Shown in pieces: positions 1 to 6,561 of a DNA stretch of 20,150 nt. The translations under genes and the position numbers were made by a program. The notes under the pieces were generated by a model. It saw only the letters and a list, made by a program, of their open reading frames with translations, was not told where the DNA came from and did not search any database. The DNA comes from an uncultured Verrucomicrobiales bacterium (GTDB lineage: Bacteria; Verrucomicrobiota; Verrucomicrobiia; Verrucomicrobiales; Akkermansiaceae): positions 1 through 20,150 of the forward strand of contig CALBJX010000039.1 in NCBI GenBank assembly GCA_937893015.1, read 5' to 3'. Each line of letters begins with the position of its first letter. The first letter of the stretch is position 1.

Positions 1-48
1 GATGGTAGTCGGACGATAGGTCCCGCGAGAGTAGATAGCCGCCGGAGC
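1..48 (+). rRNA. rrf: 5S ribosomal RNA, 3' end (5' part outside window)
   Basis: The first ~48 bases read like the last third of a bacterial 5S rRNA: GATGGTAGT, then the helix GGAC-GATA-GGTCC, then CGCGAGAGTAG and a 3' GCCGCCGG strand. This is the same order as in the E. coli 5S 3' half. A strong terminator follows within 10 bases, as expected at the end of an rRNA operon. The 5' part lies upstream of the window. The call rests on motif order, not on an alignment. Confidence 0.8.
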
Positions 49-53
49 CCAAC

Positions 54-92
54 AAGGCCCGTTGAACGAAAGTTCAACGGGCCTTTCCTTTT
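54..92 (+). terminator. Rho-independent terminator of the rRNA operon
   Basis: A 14-bp perfect stem (54-67 with 72-85), capped by a GAAA tetraloop, is followed by a TTTCCTTTT tract. It lies directly behind the 5S 3' end. Confidence 0.9.
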
Positions 93-160
93 GCACAAGT
101 TCCTCGCCCTGTTCAGCGTTTGTCAAGGGCCCTATCGCCCGCCTCCCATCTTCTCAGGTT

Positions 161-284
161 GACTCGCAGCCGCCCCACGGCTGCTCGCCCCTGCTGGCGC
201 AGGGGCAAACACTTCGTGTTTGTCCAATCGCCCTTACCGCCCCGCTTCGCGGTGCGCCCCCTACGGGGGGCCGTCGGGCGCTTT
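161..284 (+). repeat. Palindromic element, long (124-bp) variant of the 90-bp family
   Basis: It starts GACTCGC and ends CGGGCGCTTT, like the 90-bp elements inside the rhs genes (8949-9128, 11358-11447, 11822-11911). It shares the blocks GCTCGCCCC, GGGGCAA, TTGTCCAATC and CCCTTAC in the same order. It folds into successive hairpins: AGCCG-CCCCA-CGGCT, CCCCTGC-tggc-GCAGGGG, CAAACA-cttcg-TGTTTG, CCGC-tt-GCGG and CCCC-cta-GGGG. The extra ~34 bp lie in the last hairpin region. It abuts a broken 5S copy. Confidence 0.7.
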
Positions 285-325
285 GTCGGACGATAGGTCC
301 CGCGAGAGTAGATAGCCGCCGGAGC
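285..325 (+). pseudogene. Duplicated 3' fragment of 5S rRNA
   Basis: The 41 bases 285-325 are identical to 8-48, the 3' part of the 5S gene. The 5' portion is missing: the sequence just before it is the end of the palindromic element, not 5S. It is followed by its own terminator. The fragment cannot make a 5S rRNA. It looks like the product of recombination between rRNA operon ends, or of a deletion bounded by the palindromic element. Confidence 0.75.
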
Positions 326-330
326 TCATA

Positions 331-369
331 AAGGCCGCACAGCTAACGCTGTGCGGCCTTTTCCTTTTG
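331..369 (+). terminator. Rho-independent terminator behind the 5S fragment
   Basis: A 13-bp perfect stem (331-343 with 348-360), loop TAAC, is followed by TTCCTTTTG. It has the same architecture as the terminator at 54-92 but a different stem sequence, so it belongs to another rRNA operon end rather than being a simple copy. The next ~85 bases, to about 450, hold an A+T-rich stretch of AATTACAAATT-like words and no gene. Confidence 0.85.
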
Positions 370-454
370 CGCGTTGCGCAAAAGGAGAATTACAAATTAC
401 AATTTACAAATGACAAATTGAGAAATTCGTGCGGCTACGCCGCAGGGTAGGGGA

Positions 455-481
455 CCCCGCCTGACGTGCCGTCAGTCGGGG
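455..481. terminator. Strong inverted repeat downstream of hpt
   Basis: CCCCGCCTGACG and CGTCAGTCGGGG pair around a TGC loop with one internal mismatch. A short T-rich run (ATTTTA) follows on the plus strand only. It lies 35 bases beyond the stop of the minus-strand hpt gene and faces the rRNA operon. It may end transcription from either side, but without a T-tract on the minus strand its role for hpt is uncertain. Confidence 0.5.
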
Positions 482-515
482 ATTTTAGGGCGTGGCTGCG
501 CATGGCGGAGGGGCG

Positions 516-1043
516 TTAAGGCTCATCGGCTACTTCCGCAATGTAGGGTAGGTTGCGGTGGCATTCGTTGCAATCCATGCCGTAGCCGACAAGGAAGAGG
601 TCGCGCGGTTCGTGTAGGGCGGCAATGACACCGGGTACCTCACAAGTGCGACGGGCAGGCTTGTCCACCGCCACGGTGGCGGCGATGTCGGCCGCTCCGC
701 GGTAGTGCAGCTCGCGGAGCAGTGTGGCGAGCGTCAGTCCGCTGTCCAGTACATCATCCACCACCAGTACGCGGCATCCCGCTACGTCAGGCATGGGGGA
801 TTTCCATGTGAGGGAGCCGCTGCTCTCCGTGCCGGAGCGGTAGCTGGAGACAGAAATGGTGCAGAAGCGGTAGTTGTCGGGCAGCCGTCGCAGCAGGTCG
901 GCCGCGTACATCATGGCACCATTGAGCAGAACGAGGACGAGTACGTCTTCCTGCGCCCCGAAGCGGGCGAGCACGCGCTCTGCCGCTGCATCCACGGCGG
1001 CGGCAATCTGTTCGGCTGTGAAGAGGGGGCGGATGTGGCTCAC
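516..1043 (-). CDS. hpt: Hypoxanthine(-guanine) phosphoribosyltransferase
   Basis: This purine-salvage enzyme would transfer the phosphoribosyl group of PRPP to hypoxanthine or guanine in the cytosol. The 175 residues match the usual length of bacterial HPRTs. The PRPP-binding loop is clear at residues 94-104 (VVDDVLDSGLT), with the paired acidic residues and the SGLT turn. The loop LNGAMMYAADL (40-50) corresponds to the family's first active-site loop (usually LKG). FLVGYGMD (150-157) matches the C-terminal base-binding segment. The start is a GTG whose first bases overlap the TGA of the upstream U32 gene (GTGA), so the two are probably translationally coupled. No separate promoter was seen. 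Xanthine- or guanine-specific activity cannot be excluded. Confidence 0.88.
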   Translation of the reverse strand: MSHIRPLFTAEQIAAAVDAAAERVLARFGAQEDVLVLVLLNGAMMYAADLLRRLPDNYRFCTISVSSYRSGTESSGSLTWKSPMPDVAGCRVLVVDDVLDSGLTLATLLRELHYRGAADIAATVAVDKPARRTCEVPGVIAALHEPRDLFLVGYGMDCNECHRNLPYIAEVADEP

Positions 1044-2299
1044 GGCAGTTTGCGGCGGGTGACGAGGTAAACTTTATCTCCGTGGCGCACCTTCTGCGGC
1101 ACGGCAATGAGGGCATGCGCACCCTTGGGCGCGGTGGTGACTGTTTGCGTGACGCCCTGTTCGTCGTCGTAGCGTACCTCCGGCACCACGACGCGGACGA
1201 TGCCCGTGGTGCAGCCGGTGATTTCAATCTTGTCGCCCACGGAGACGGGCTCGGCTTCCAGACGGATTTCCGCCACGCCCACCTGCGGGTACCAGCGCAT
1301 CACGCGGCCCATGTGGCGGCGCTGCTCCAGAGAAAGACTGTTGGAGCAGCCGCTCCACGTTTCCCACTCGTCGCCGAGGTAGTAGCCGCCGTGCCAGAAG
1401 TGACGGTTGAAGACCTGCAACAGCCGCTCCTCCCACGCGGGCACCTTGTCGGGCGACCACTCGCCGCGGGCGCAGCATTGCACGGCCTCCTTGTACACCT
1501 GTGTCACTGTGGAGACGTAGGCCTCCGAACGCCCGCGCCCCTCCAGCTTGAAGACGGAGACTCCCGCCTCGACCAGCTGGTCGATGACGCGGATGGTGCA
1601 GATGTCCTTGGGCGACATGATGTATTGGTTGTCGATGTCCATCTCAAAGCCTGTCTCCGTGTCCGTGACGCGGTACTTGCGGCGGCAGAGCTGGTAGCAC
1701 TGCCCGCGGTTGGCGGAGGCGTTGTAGGCGGCGAGGCTCATGCCGCACTTGCCCGAGATGCCGATGCAAAGCGCACCATGCGCAAAGATTTCGATGCGGA
1801 CGGGTTTGCCGCTCGGCCCGCAGATGTTTTCGCTTTGGATACCCTCGATGATATGGCGGATTTGGCTGAGCTTGAGCTCGCGCGCCAGCACCATCACATC
1901 CGCATAGGCGGCGAAGAAGCGCACGGCGCTCAGGTTGCACACGTTCGCCTGCACGGAGATGTGCACCTCCAGCCCGATGCGGTGCGCGTAGGTGATGACG
2001 GCCATGTCCGCCGCAATGACGGCATCCACACCCGCCTTCTTGGCGGTATCAAGGAGCTCTTCCATGCCCGCCATCTCCTCATCATAGACGATGATGTTGC
2101 AGGTGAGGTAGGCTTTCGCCCCGCAGGCGTGGCACAGGCGGGCGACCTTCGGCAGGTCCGCAACCGTGAAGTTTACCGTGGAGCGGGCACGCATGTTGTA
2201 GTTGCCCACGCCGAAGTACACGCTGTCCGCGCCTGCCCGCAGTGCGGCGGCCAAGGACTCGAACGACCCCGCGGGGGACATGATTTCCAATTCCTGCAT
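1040..2299 (-). CDS. U32-family protein, tRNA uridine 5-hydroxylation type (YegQ/TrhP-like)
   Basis: U32 'peptidases' of this type take part in prephenate-dependent hydroxylation of tRNA wobble uridine; true protease activity is doubtful for the group. The 419-residue protein starts MQELEIMSPAG, the typical U32 opening. It has the Y-F-G-V-G-N-Y-N-M-R-A-R block at residues 28-39 and four cysteines at 178, 185, 201 and 205, placed like the presumed iron-sulfur ligands of the family. FKLEGRGRS follows in the second half. An upstream in-frame extension of 38 codons exists, but the ATG at 2299 is preferred: it starts at the family N-terminus and has a promoter just upstream. The end overlaps the hpt start by 4 bases. 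Whether it is TrhP or the related rRNA-acting RlhA type cannot be settled here. Confidence 0.85.
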   Translation of the reverse strand: MQELEIMSPAGSFESLAAALRAGADSVYFGVGNYNMRARSTVNFTVADLPKVARLCHACGAKAYLTCNIIVYDEEMAGMEELLDTAKKAGVDAVIAADMAVITYAHRIGLEVHISVQANVCNLSAVRFFAAYADVMVLARELKLSQIRHIIEGIQSENICGPSGKPVRIEIFAHGALCIGISGKCGMSLAAYNASANRGQCYQLCRRKYRVTDTETGFEMDIDNQYIMSPKDICTIRVIDQLVEAGVSVFKLEGRGRSEAYVSTVTQVYKEAVQCCARGEWSPDKVPAWEERLLQVFNRHFWHGGYYLGDEWETWSGCSNSLSLEQRRHMGRVMRWYPQVGVAEIRLEAEPVSVGDKIEITGCTTGIVRVVVPEVRYDDEQGVTQTVTTAPKGAHALIAVPQKVRHGDKVYLVTRRKLP

Positions 2300-2305
2300 G
2301 CCCTT

Positions 2306-2334
2306 AGTGTACAGGGGAGAGCCGCCGGAGTCAA
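2306..2334 (-). promoter_or_regulatory. Sigma-70 promoter of the U32-hpt pair
   Basis: On the minus strand TTGACT (2334-2329), a 17-base spacer and TACACT (2311-2306) form a good promoter. The -10 box ends only 6 bases before the ATG at 2299, so the transcript would start at or within a base or two of the start codon and be essentially leaderless. Confidence 0.7.
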
Positions 2335-2409
2335 GGACGGCTTGCGTTTCACACGCGTGGGCGGACGCCCCGTGAGCGCTTTCTTCCTCACCACCACCAT
2401 GCCCTGATA

Positions 2410-2535
2410 TCAAACGCCAAGCCGATGCGGTCGCGGAGGGAGAGGGGTGACGGAAGGGCGGTAAAACTCCTCCGGAAACAAGTCGCGGATGGCCTTGCGC
2501 TGCTCGGCGGGCAGCTCGCTGAAATTCTCCGTATA
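2410..2535 (-). pseudogene. Possible 3' remnant of a lost gene
   Basis: A 41-codon minus-strand stretch, ENFSELPAEQRKAIRDLF and onward to PRPHRLGV plus stop, has the codon bias and amphipathic look of real coding sequence. No usable start codon lies between it and the stop of the upstream gene at 2558. It could be the tail of a deleted gene or of a longer ancestral form of the 2558-3103 gene. Product unknown. The remaining intergenic bases hold the U32 promoter. Confidence 0.3.
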
Positions 2536-2557
2536 GCAGGCGGGGTGGGGTGAGGGG

Positions 2558-3103
2558 TTACGCGGTGGGGCGGGGCATGACCGCGTGAATGTATTGTAGC
2601 ATGGCACTGATTTCCTGCCGCCGTTGGTCGGAGTGTTTTTCGCTGCGTTGTAATTCCTCCAAACGCGCCACGGCAACATCGCGGACGGCGGAAGCGTGTG
2701 CATTCAGCGTGCAGCAATACTGAAACTCATTGACGTAGAACTCGTCTTCGGGCGTTCTCTCCTCGAACTGTTCCTCGCTCGGCCCGGTGAGTCGGGGGAA
2801 CGCGACGGAATCGAAATACAGCGCAATGAGGAAGAGCAGGCGGGGGTCATCCATCCTGCGGATTTCTTCCTCGATGTCATCGTAGCAGTTGGGCGTCTCC
2901 TCCCGTTGCAGCCACACGCTTGTTTCATACAATCGCTTGATGCGCTGCAACGCGGCCATCGTCGCTTCCGGGCGTGCCGCCGCTTCTTCCGGCGGTATTT
3001 TCTCGGCTCGCTCACAGCTCGGGGCTGCGAACAGAAGGGCGCCGAGCGCAAGAAGCACCATGGTGAGTCGGGCGCGGGCGGTTCTTTGTTGCGGTTTCTT
3101 CAT
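2558..3103 (-). CDS. Small exported protein, probable lipoprotein, unknown function
   Basis: I do not recognise a family for these 181 residues. The N-terminus is basic, followed by a hydrophobic stretch (about residues 14-28) and then APSC at the end of the hydrophobic core. That fits a somewhat weak lipobox with Cys30, so it is either a lipoprotein or an exported protein. The rest is charged and mostly helical, rich in Glu and Arg, with paired Cys in the EFQYCCTLNAH segment. It starts 11 bases after the stop of the 3115-3981 gene, so the two form one transcription unit. No catalytic motif is visible. Confidence 0.65.
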   Translation of the reverse strand: MKKPQQRTARARLTMVLLALGALLFAAPSCERAEKIPPEEAAARPEATMAALQRIKRLYETSVWLQREETPNCYDDIEEEIRRMDDPRLLFLIALYFDSVAFPRLTGPSEEQFEERTPEDEFYVNEFQYCCTLNAHASAVRDVAVARLEELQRSEKHSDQRRQEISAMLQYIHAVMPRPTA

Positions 3104-3114
3104 TTCTCAGTGAA

Positions 3115-3981
3115 TTAATTCGACGATAAAAAATCTCTGATCCGTTCCTTGTCGGCTTCCGTGAAGCGCGGGGTAGCGGTGGTCCGGGCGGCGTGGGCAT
3201 CCCACGAGAACATCGACACCAGCGTGTAGGCCCCCGAGGTAAGCGGGAGGTGCATGGCAGCGTATTCCTCCTCCACACATTCCCGCGGCCATGCGATGCT
3301 GTCGTAGCGGAAGAAGCTCTCCGTCTGCAGCGCGGTTTCAAAGGGAATCATCCGCTTGCTGTCGCGGATGCGGAGGGGCGCTCCGCTTGTCAGTTCGCGC
3401 AGCAGAATGCGGTTGAGCCGCTGCATCTGCTCCGCAGGGAGAGGGTAGACACCCAGCCATTGCGGGGGAACGGCTACACCCGGAATCTGCACCGCGTAGC
3501 AGGGAAAGTAGGCGCTATGTGTCACGGGCGGGCAGCCTTTCACGAAGAAGATAAAACTTTCCGCGGCCAAGGCTTCGGGCGCGGCTTCGCGCACTTGGTC
3601 CCCGAAGCGGCGGTTCTCGTCCGGCATGATCAGGAAAGGCGAGCCGATGTTGATGTGGGAGGCGAGCCTCCGCCGCGTGCCGTAGGGGCTGCCGTCGGGG
3701 TACAGGGGAATCACCAATATCCCCTCCTGCCCGTAGCGCACGTGCTCCTCATGTCGCGCGGTGATGACGGTGGGTTTATCCGTGACAAGCAGGGGGTAAT
3801 CGAAGAGCAGCTTCGGGCACGCCTGCGCGGGCGGCTCCGCCGCGATGCCGCCCCGATGCGGAACAAAGGAGAGGGTATACACGAGCACACCGAGCAGAAA
3901 CAAGGATACCGTCACGATGCCCACGATGATGTTGAGCGTCTTTTCCCTGCGTTGGGGCGGAAGCGGTGGAGGTGTTGACAT
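3115..3981 (-). CDS. Single-pass anchored protein of unknown function
   Basis: The 288-residue protein has a short Pro-rich cytosolic tail (PPPLPPQRR), one transmembrane segment at about residues 15-37 (NIIVGIVTVSLFLLGVLVY) and a large outside domain. The outside domain has motifs such as ILVIPLYPDGSPYG and FFVKGCPPV that I cannot assign to a family. A clear promoter lies upstream and divergent to the DUF1287 gene. It leads a two-gene unit with the 2558-3103 gene. Both are exported, so they may act together in the envelope; this is inference only. Confidence 0.7.
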   Translation of the reverse strand: MSTPPPLPPQRREKTLNIIVGIVTVSLFLLGVLVYTLSFVPHRGGIAAEPPAQACPKLLFDYPLLVTDKPTVITARHEEHVRYGQEGILVIPLYPDGSPYGTRRRLASHINIGSPFLIMPDENRRFGDQVREAAPEALAAESFIFFVKGCPPVTHSAYFPCYAVQIPGVAVPPQWLGVYPLPAEQMQRLNRILLRELTSGAPLRIRDSKRMIPFETALQTESFFRYDSIAWPRECVEEEYAAMHLPLTSGAYTLVSMFSWDAHAARTTATPRFTEADKERIRDFLSSN

Positions 3982-4004
3982 GACGAACGGCCGATAGTAC
4001 CGCT

Positions 4005-4034
4005 ATCATAACGACTCGGGATAAATTGTGTCAA
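4005..4034 (-). promoter_or_regulatory. Sigma-70 promoter of the 3981 gene
   Basis: TTGACA (4034-4029), an 18-base spacer and TATGAT (4010-4005) on the minus strand are close to consensus. The predicted 5' leader is about 17 bases before the ATG at 3981. Confidence 0.7.
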
Positions 4035-4048
4035 GTTCGAAAGCAGAC

Positions 4049-4077
4049 TTGTTTTCCGCATCTCATGCTGTTATGCT
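4049..4077 (+). promoter_or_regulatory. Probable promoter of the DUF1287 gene
   Basis: TTGTTT (4049-4054), a 17-base spacer and TATGCT (4072-4077) lie directly before the ATG at 4084. The -10 box ends 6 bases before the start codon, so the message would be leaderless. It is divergent from the promoter at 4005-4034. Confidence 0.5.
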
Positions 4078-4083
4078 TTCTGC

Positions 4084-4644
4084 ATGGTGAAATTTGCTCT
4101 TCTGCTCTGTCTGTCGGCTTCGGCGTGTTCCGCGCTGACGTTGCCGGAGGCGGCGCGGCAGCAAATCGGGGTGACGGTGGAGTATGATCCCGCCTATGTG
4201 TCGCTGCCCTACCCCGGCGGGGATGTGCCGCAGGACCGCGGGGTGTGCACGGATGTGGTCATCCGCGCTCTGCGGCTGCTGGGGCTGGATTTGCAACAGG
4301 CCGTGCACGAGGATATGAAAGCGCATTTCTCTGCCTATCCCAAGCTCTGGGGGCTCAAACGCCCCGATAAGAACATCGACCACCGCCGCGTGCCGAACCT
4401 GCAGACCTACTTCACCCGCCGCGGCTGGAAGCTGCCCCTCACCCAAGACCCCGCGGATTACCGCGCGGGCGACCTCGTGACCTGTCTGGTAGCGGATACG
4501 CTGCCGCACATCATGGTGGTGAGCGACCGCAGAAACGCGGACGGCACCCCGCTCATCATCCACAACATCGGCCGCGGCACACAGGAGGAGGACGCCCTCT
4601 TCGCCTTTCCCCTCACGGGGCATTATCGTCCGCAGGAACGATGA
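4084..4644 (+). CDS. DUF1287 family exported protein (YijF-like), predicted papain-fold hydrolase
   Basis: The 186-residue protein has a cleavable-looking signal peptide (residues 1-18, ending SACSALT). It then carries the hallmark blocks of DUF1287: GGDVPQDRGVCTDVV (45-59), VHEDM (74-78), PDKNIDHRRVPNL (94-106) and PHIMVVSDR (141-149), then HNIGRGT (160-166). Cys55, His142 and the polar HN pair fit the cysteine/histidine arrangement of NlpC/P60-like hydrolases, so a cell-wall peptide or amide substrate in the periplasm is likely. The family's real substrate is not established. It is the only plus-strand protein gene here, with its own promoter, and is convergent with the 4685-5290 gene. Confidence 0.85.
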   Translation: MVKFALLLCLSASACSALTLPEAARQQIGVTVEYDPAYVSLPYPGGDVPQDRGVCTDVVIRALRLLGLDLQQAVHEDMKAHFSAYPKLWGLKRPDKNIDHRRVPNLQTYFTRRGWKLPLTQDPADYRAGDLVTCLVADTLPHIMVVSDRRNADGTPLIIHNIGRGTQEEDALFAFPLTGHYRPQER

Positions 4645-4660
4645 AGGGAAGCATGTGGGA

Positions 4661-4677
4661 AATGACAATTTGTCATT
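4661..4677. other. Small inverted repeat between convergent genes
   Basis: AATGACA and TGTCATT pair around ATT, 17 bases past the stop of the DUF1287 gene and 8 bases past the stop of the opposing gene. The stem is A+T-rich and weak. It may help end transcription from both sides; no U-tract is visible. Confidence 0.3.
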
Positions 4678-4684
4678 CTATCAT

Positions 4685-5290
4685 TCACAGCCCCAGCAAC
4701 TCTTTCCAGACTTTCTTTTGGGCGGGCGTCAGGTTTTTCCATGCCAATCGGAAGGACCTGTCGTTTTCCAAATCTTCTTTCGGGAATGTGGCACCGTGTT
4801 CTGCCAGCATGCGGGCCGCTTCCTCCTGCCTGTGGAGGAAGGCGACGCCTAACAAAGTGGGGTGATTCTCCACATACATGATGCGTGCGCGGAGAACGGC
4901 CGGCGTGACTTTTTCGGAGGCCAGCATGGCTTTGAGGCGGCTTCCCGCGTGGCTGAGCATGCAGTTGCAACAGGCGGCAACAAGAGCCTCTTCGCTGTAA
5001 TCCGACTGCTCCAAGAGAATCGCGGTCACGGAATCGAGAAAATCGCCGTCGCGGATGATGTCCCATTCCCGCTCGCAGCATCGGGGTTTGCAGAAGATGA
5101 AGCCGCTCGTGACATAGTGCAGCAGGTCGGTGTACTCCTTTTGCGTGAGCGGCGTGTGTTGAAAATAGCTTCGTATGGCCTCGAGGTCGTGGTTGAGAAG
5201 CAAATCGTGCAAATCATCCTCCGGGAGACCGCCAGAAACGGAAGACAAGGCCAGGCCGAGGGCGAGCAGGAGAGAGGTGAGACGTTTCAT
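4685..5290 (-). CDS. Exported ankyrin-like protein, paralogue of the 7382-7978 gene
   Basis: The protein has 201 residues with a signal peptide (1-20). It aligns end to end with the 7382-7978 product at roughly half of positions by eye. Shared blocks are QHTPL, VTSGF, AACCNC, ENHPTLLG, GATFP and the C-terminal KVWKELL. The segment HPTLLGVAFLHRQEEAARM followed by EHGA looks like an ankyrin-type helix-turn-helix unit. It closes a three-gene operon (5711-6217, 5313-5714, this gene; 22-base gap). Ankyrin-type proteins serve as immunity proteins in polymorphic-toxin loci, and the paralogue sits in the rhs array, so an immunity or accessory role is plausible but unproven. Confidence 0.75.
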   Translation of the reverse strand: MKRLTSLLLALGLALSSVSGGLPEDDLHDLLLNHDLEAIRSYFQHTPLTQKEYTDLLHYVTSGFIFCKPRCCEREWDIIRDGDFLDSVTAILLEQSDYSEEALVAACCNCMLSHAGSRLKAMLASEKVTPAVLRARIMYVENHPTLLGVAFLHRQEEAARMLAEHGATFPKEDLENDRSFRLAWKNLTPAQKKVWKELLGL

Positions 5291-5312
5291 GAGCGGAGCA
5301 TGCGTGGGGAGC

Positions 5313-5714
5313 TTAGGGAAGGGATGACGAGCGCGGTCTCTTGGGGTGGAAGAGTTTTGTGTGTTGCTCCTCCATGCTGTAAGGGTAGCGGACGTGTCGG
5401 CTGTCGCGGACGCCTCTCACCTTCCCCGTGTGGGCGTGGACGGCATACCCGTCAAGCTCCTGCGTTTTGGAAAATTGTGTGAGAAAATAATACTCGTTGT
5501 CCCTGATAACACAGCGGGCAAAAGGCTCTGCCCGTCGGACTTGGGCGTTGAGATGGTCCTCCAAGCGGGCGTAGGCGTCCGCGGCGGACAGCGGTGCATG
5601 CTCGCTGAAGGCCACCGCTTCCTCGAGGCTCAGAAAGCCTTTCTCTCGGCAGGAGACCAGCAACACCATGCCGAGCAGGCAGAGGAAAAAGGCTCTGATG
5701 GCCGAATCAATCAT
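5313..5714 (-). CDS. Small lipoprotein of unknown function
   Basis: The 133 residues begin with a signal sequence ending in a good lipobox, LLVSC (Cys22), so the mature protein should be lipid-anchored. The body has no family I can name. It contains DNEYYFLTQFSK and GYAVHAHTGKVRG, which read like a small beta-rich (PepSY- or cystatin-sized) domain. Its ATG overlaps the upstream TGA (ATGA), indicating coupled translation with the 5711-6217 gene, and it precedes the ankyrin-like gene by 22 bases. Confidence 0.7.
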   Translation of the reverse strand: MIDSAIRAFFLCLLGMVLLVSCREKGFLSLEEAVAFSEHAPLSAADAYARLEDHLNAQVRRAEPFARCVIRDNEYYFLTQFSKTQELDGYAVHAHTGKVRGVRDSRHVRYPYSMEEQHTKLFHPKRPRSSSLP

Positions 5715-6217
5715 GCTTGATCGCGGGTGAAGGAATGATAGTACAGGATGACTTTGCTGCTCGCCTGATTGACATACAAATCAAAACAGGCGGTGAAGGG
5801 TTCTTGAAACCGGACACCTGTCAGCCGACCGCCCGTGTAGCGGGACCACGTCTCCTGCGAGAGGAGCTCCGCCATGTCATCGAGCTTCCTGTGTCGAAGC
5901 AGACTGATCACCGAGGATAGCTCGTGAGCATCAGGTGCCGGCGTGAGCTGATACGTCTCTCGGATGCTCTCCACCCAGTCGGCATCGGCCTCATAGAGGG
6001 CGACGGCGGAGAAATCAAACATTCCCCTGCTTTCATGGATGACGGGGTACGCCGTCCCTGTTTGAGGCGGGGGCGGGAGTAAGGCCTTGTAGGTAAAGCT
6101 CTGCTTAGCCTCTTCCCCGACGACATACGCTTTGTGGCTCTCGGATAGTGTTTTCCCGAGCAGGAAAACGCCGAGAGCCGCGCAGACGATGCTGAGGGCA
6201 AGAAGTACTCGTTTCAT
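5711..6217 (-). CDS. Exported or single-pass membrane protein of unknown function
   Basis: The 168-residue protein has an N-terminal hydrophobic segment (residues 4-21) that acts as a signal anchor or signal peptide, followed by a Pro-rich linker (LLPPPPQTG) and a soluble domain. The domain ends in CFDLYVNQASSKVILYYHS, a beta-hairpin-like tail. No family recognised. It is the first gene of a three-gene operon, with a promoter at 6230-6257. It lies directly behind the left-most leader repeat of the rhs locus, in the position where other cassettes carry an rhs tip. Confidence 0.7.
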   Translation of the reverse strand: MKRVLLALSIVCAALGVFLLGKTLSESHKAYVVGEEAKQSFTYKALLPPPPQTGTAYPVIHESRGMFDFSAVALYEADADWVESIRETYQLTPAPDAHELSSVISLLRHRKLDDMAELLSQETWSRYTGGRLTGVRFQEPFTACFDLYVNQASSKVILYYHSFTRDQA

Positions 6218-6229
6218 GAATCCGTTTCC

Positions 6230-6257
6230 ATTCTAGCGGCACGGAGTCCTTTTACAA
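6230..6257 (-). promoter_or_regulatory. Promoter of the 6217-4685 operon
   Basis: TTGTAA (6257-6252), a 16-base spacer and TAGAAT (6235-6230) on the minus strand. The -10 box ends 12 bases before the ATG at 6217, giving a very short leader. Confidence 0.55.
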
Positions 6258-6274
6258 GATTTTTTTTTTGAATG

Positions 6275-6500
6275 GTGTGCGTTTTTTTTTGCTTTTTAAT
6301 CCATTGATATTCCGCGTTTTGGAGAATGATAAAGGGTGGGCATGTATTGCGGATGCTTTTTGTTTTTTGCCAAGGGCAGGGGCGGCGTGGTATACCATAT
6401 GCAAGTCACGGCCTTACGGCGCTGCGCGGGAAAGGGATAGGAACGAAAAAGCACCCCGCAGCCGCCCATCAGGCAGTGCCTGATTACCCCCGAATGAAAA
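6275..6500 (-). repeat. Leader repeat copy L1 (no rhs tip attached)
   Basis: Bases 6338-6498 are nearly identical to 7136-7294 (copy L2). Both share a T-rich block further left ending TTGATATTC. The core holds GTGGTATACCATATGCAAG, with the palindrome TGGTATACCA, and later GGCAGTGCCTGATTACC. Weaker relatives lie at 9450-9585, 12230-12390 and 16795-16945. No reading frame is conserved among copies. The terminator-like hairpin at 6503-6537 adjoins it. Confidence 0.75.
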
Positions 6501-6502
6501 CG

Positions 6503-6537
6503 CACCGCTCCTGAGAGTTCCCTCTCAGGGGCGGTGT
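6503..6537. terminator. Cassette-end hairpin T1
   Basis: ACCGCTCCTGAGAG pairs with CTCTCAGGGGCGGT around TTCC (one G-T wobble). It sits at the same place, next to GAATGAAAA, as the terminators at 7300, 9590, 12393 and 16950, but has a different stem sequence. Unlike the others it lacks a clean T-run on either side. Confidence 0.6.
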
Positions 6538-6561
6538 CGTTCGGCGGGGGCCGGCAGGGAT

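Noticed and set aside
1082..2407. Plus-strand open frame opposite the U32 gene
   Set aside because: It is an antisense shadow of a clearly recognisable U32 protein, with Ala/Val/His-rich sequence of no family.
2300..2413. N-terminal extension of the U32 protein to 2413
   Set aside because: The extension overlaps a good promoter (2306-2334). The family N-terminus begins exactly at the ATG at 2299.
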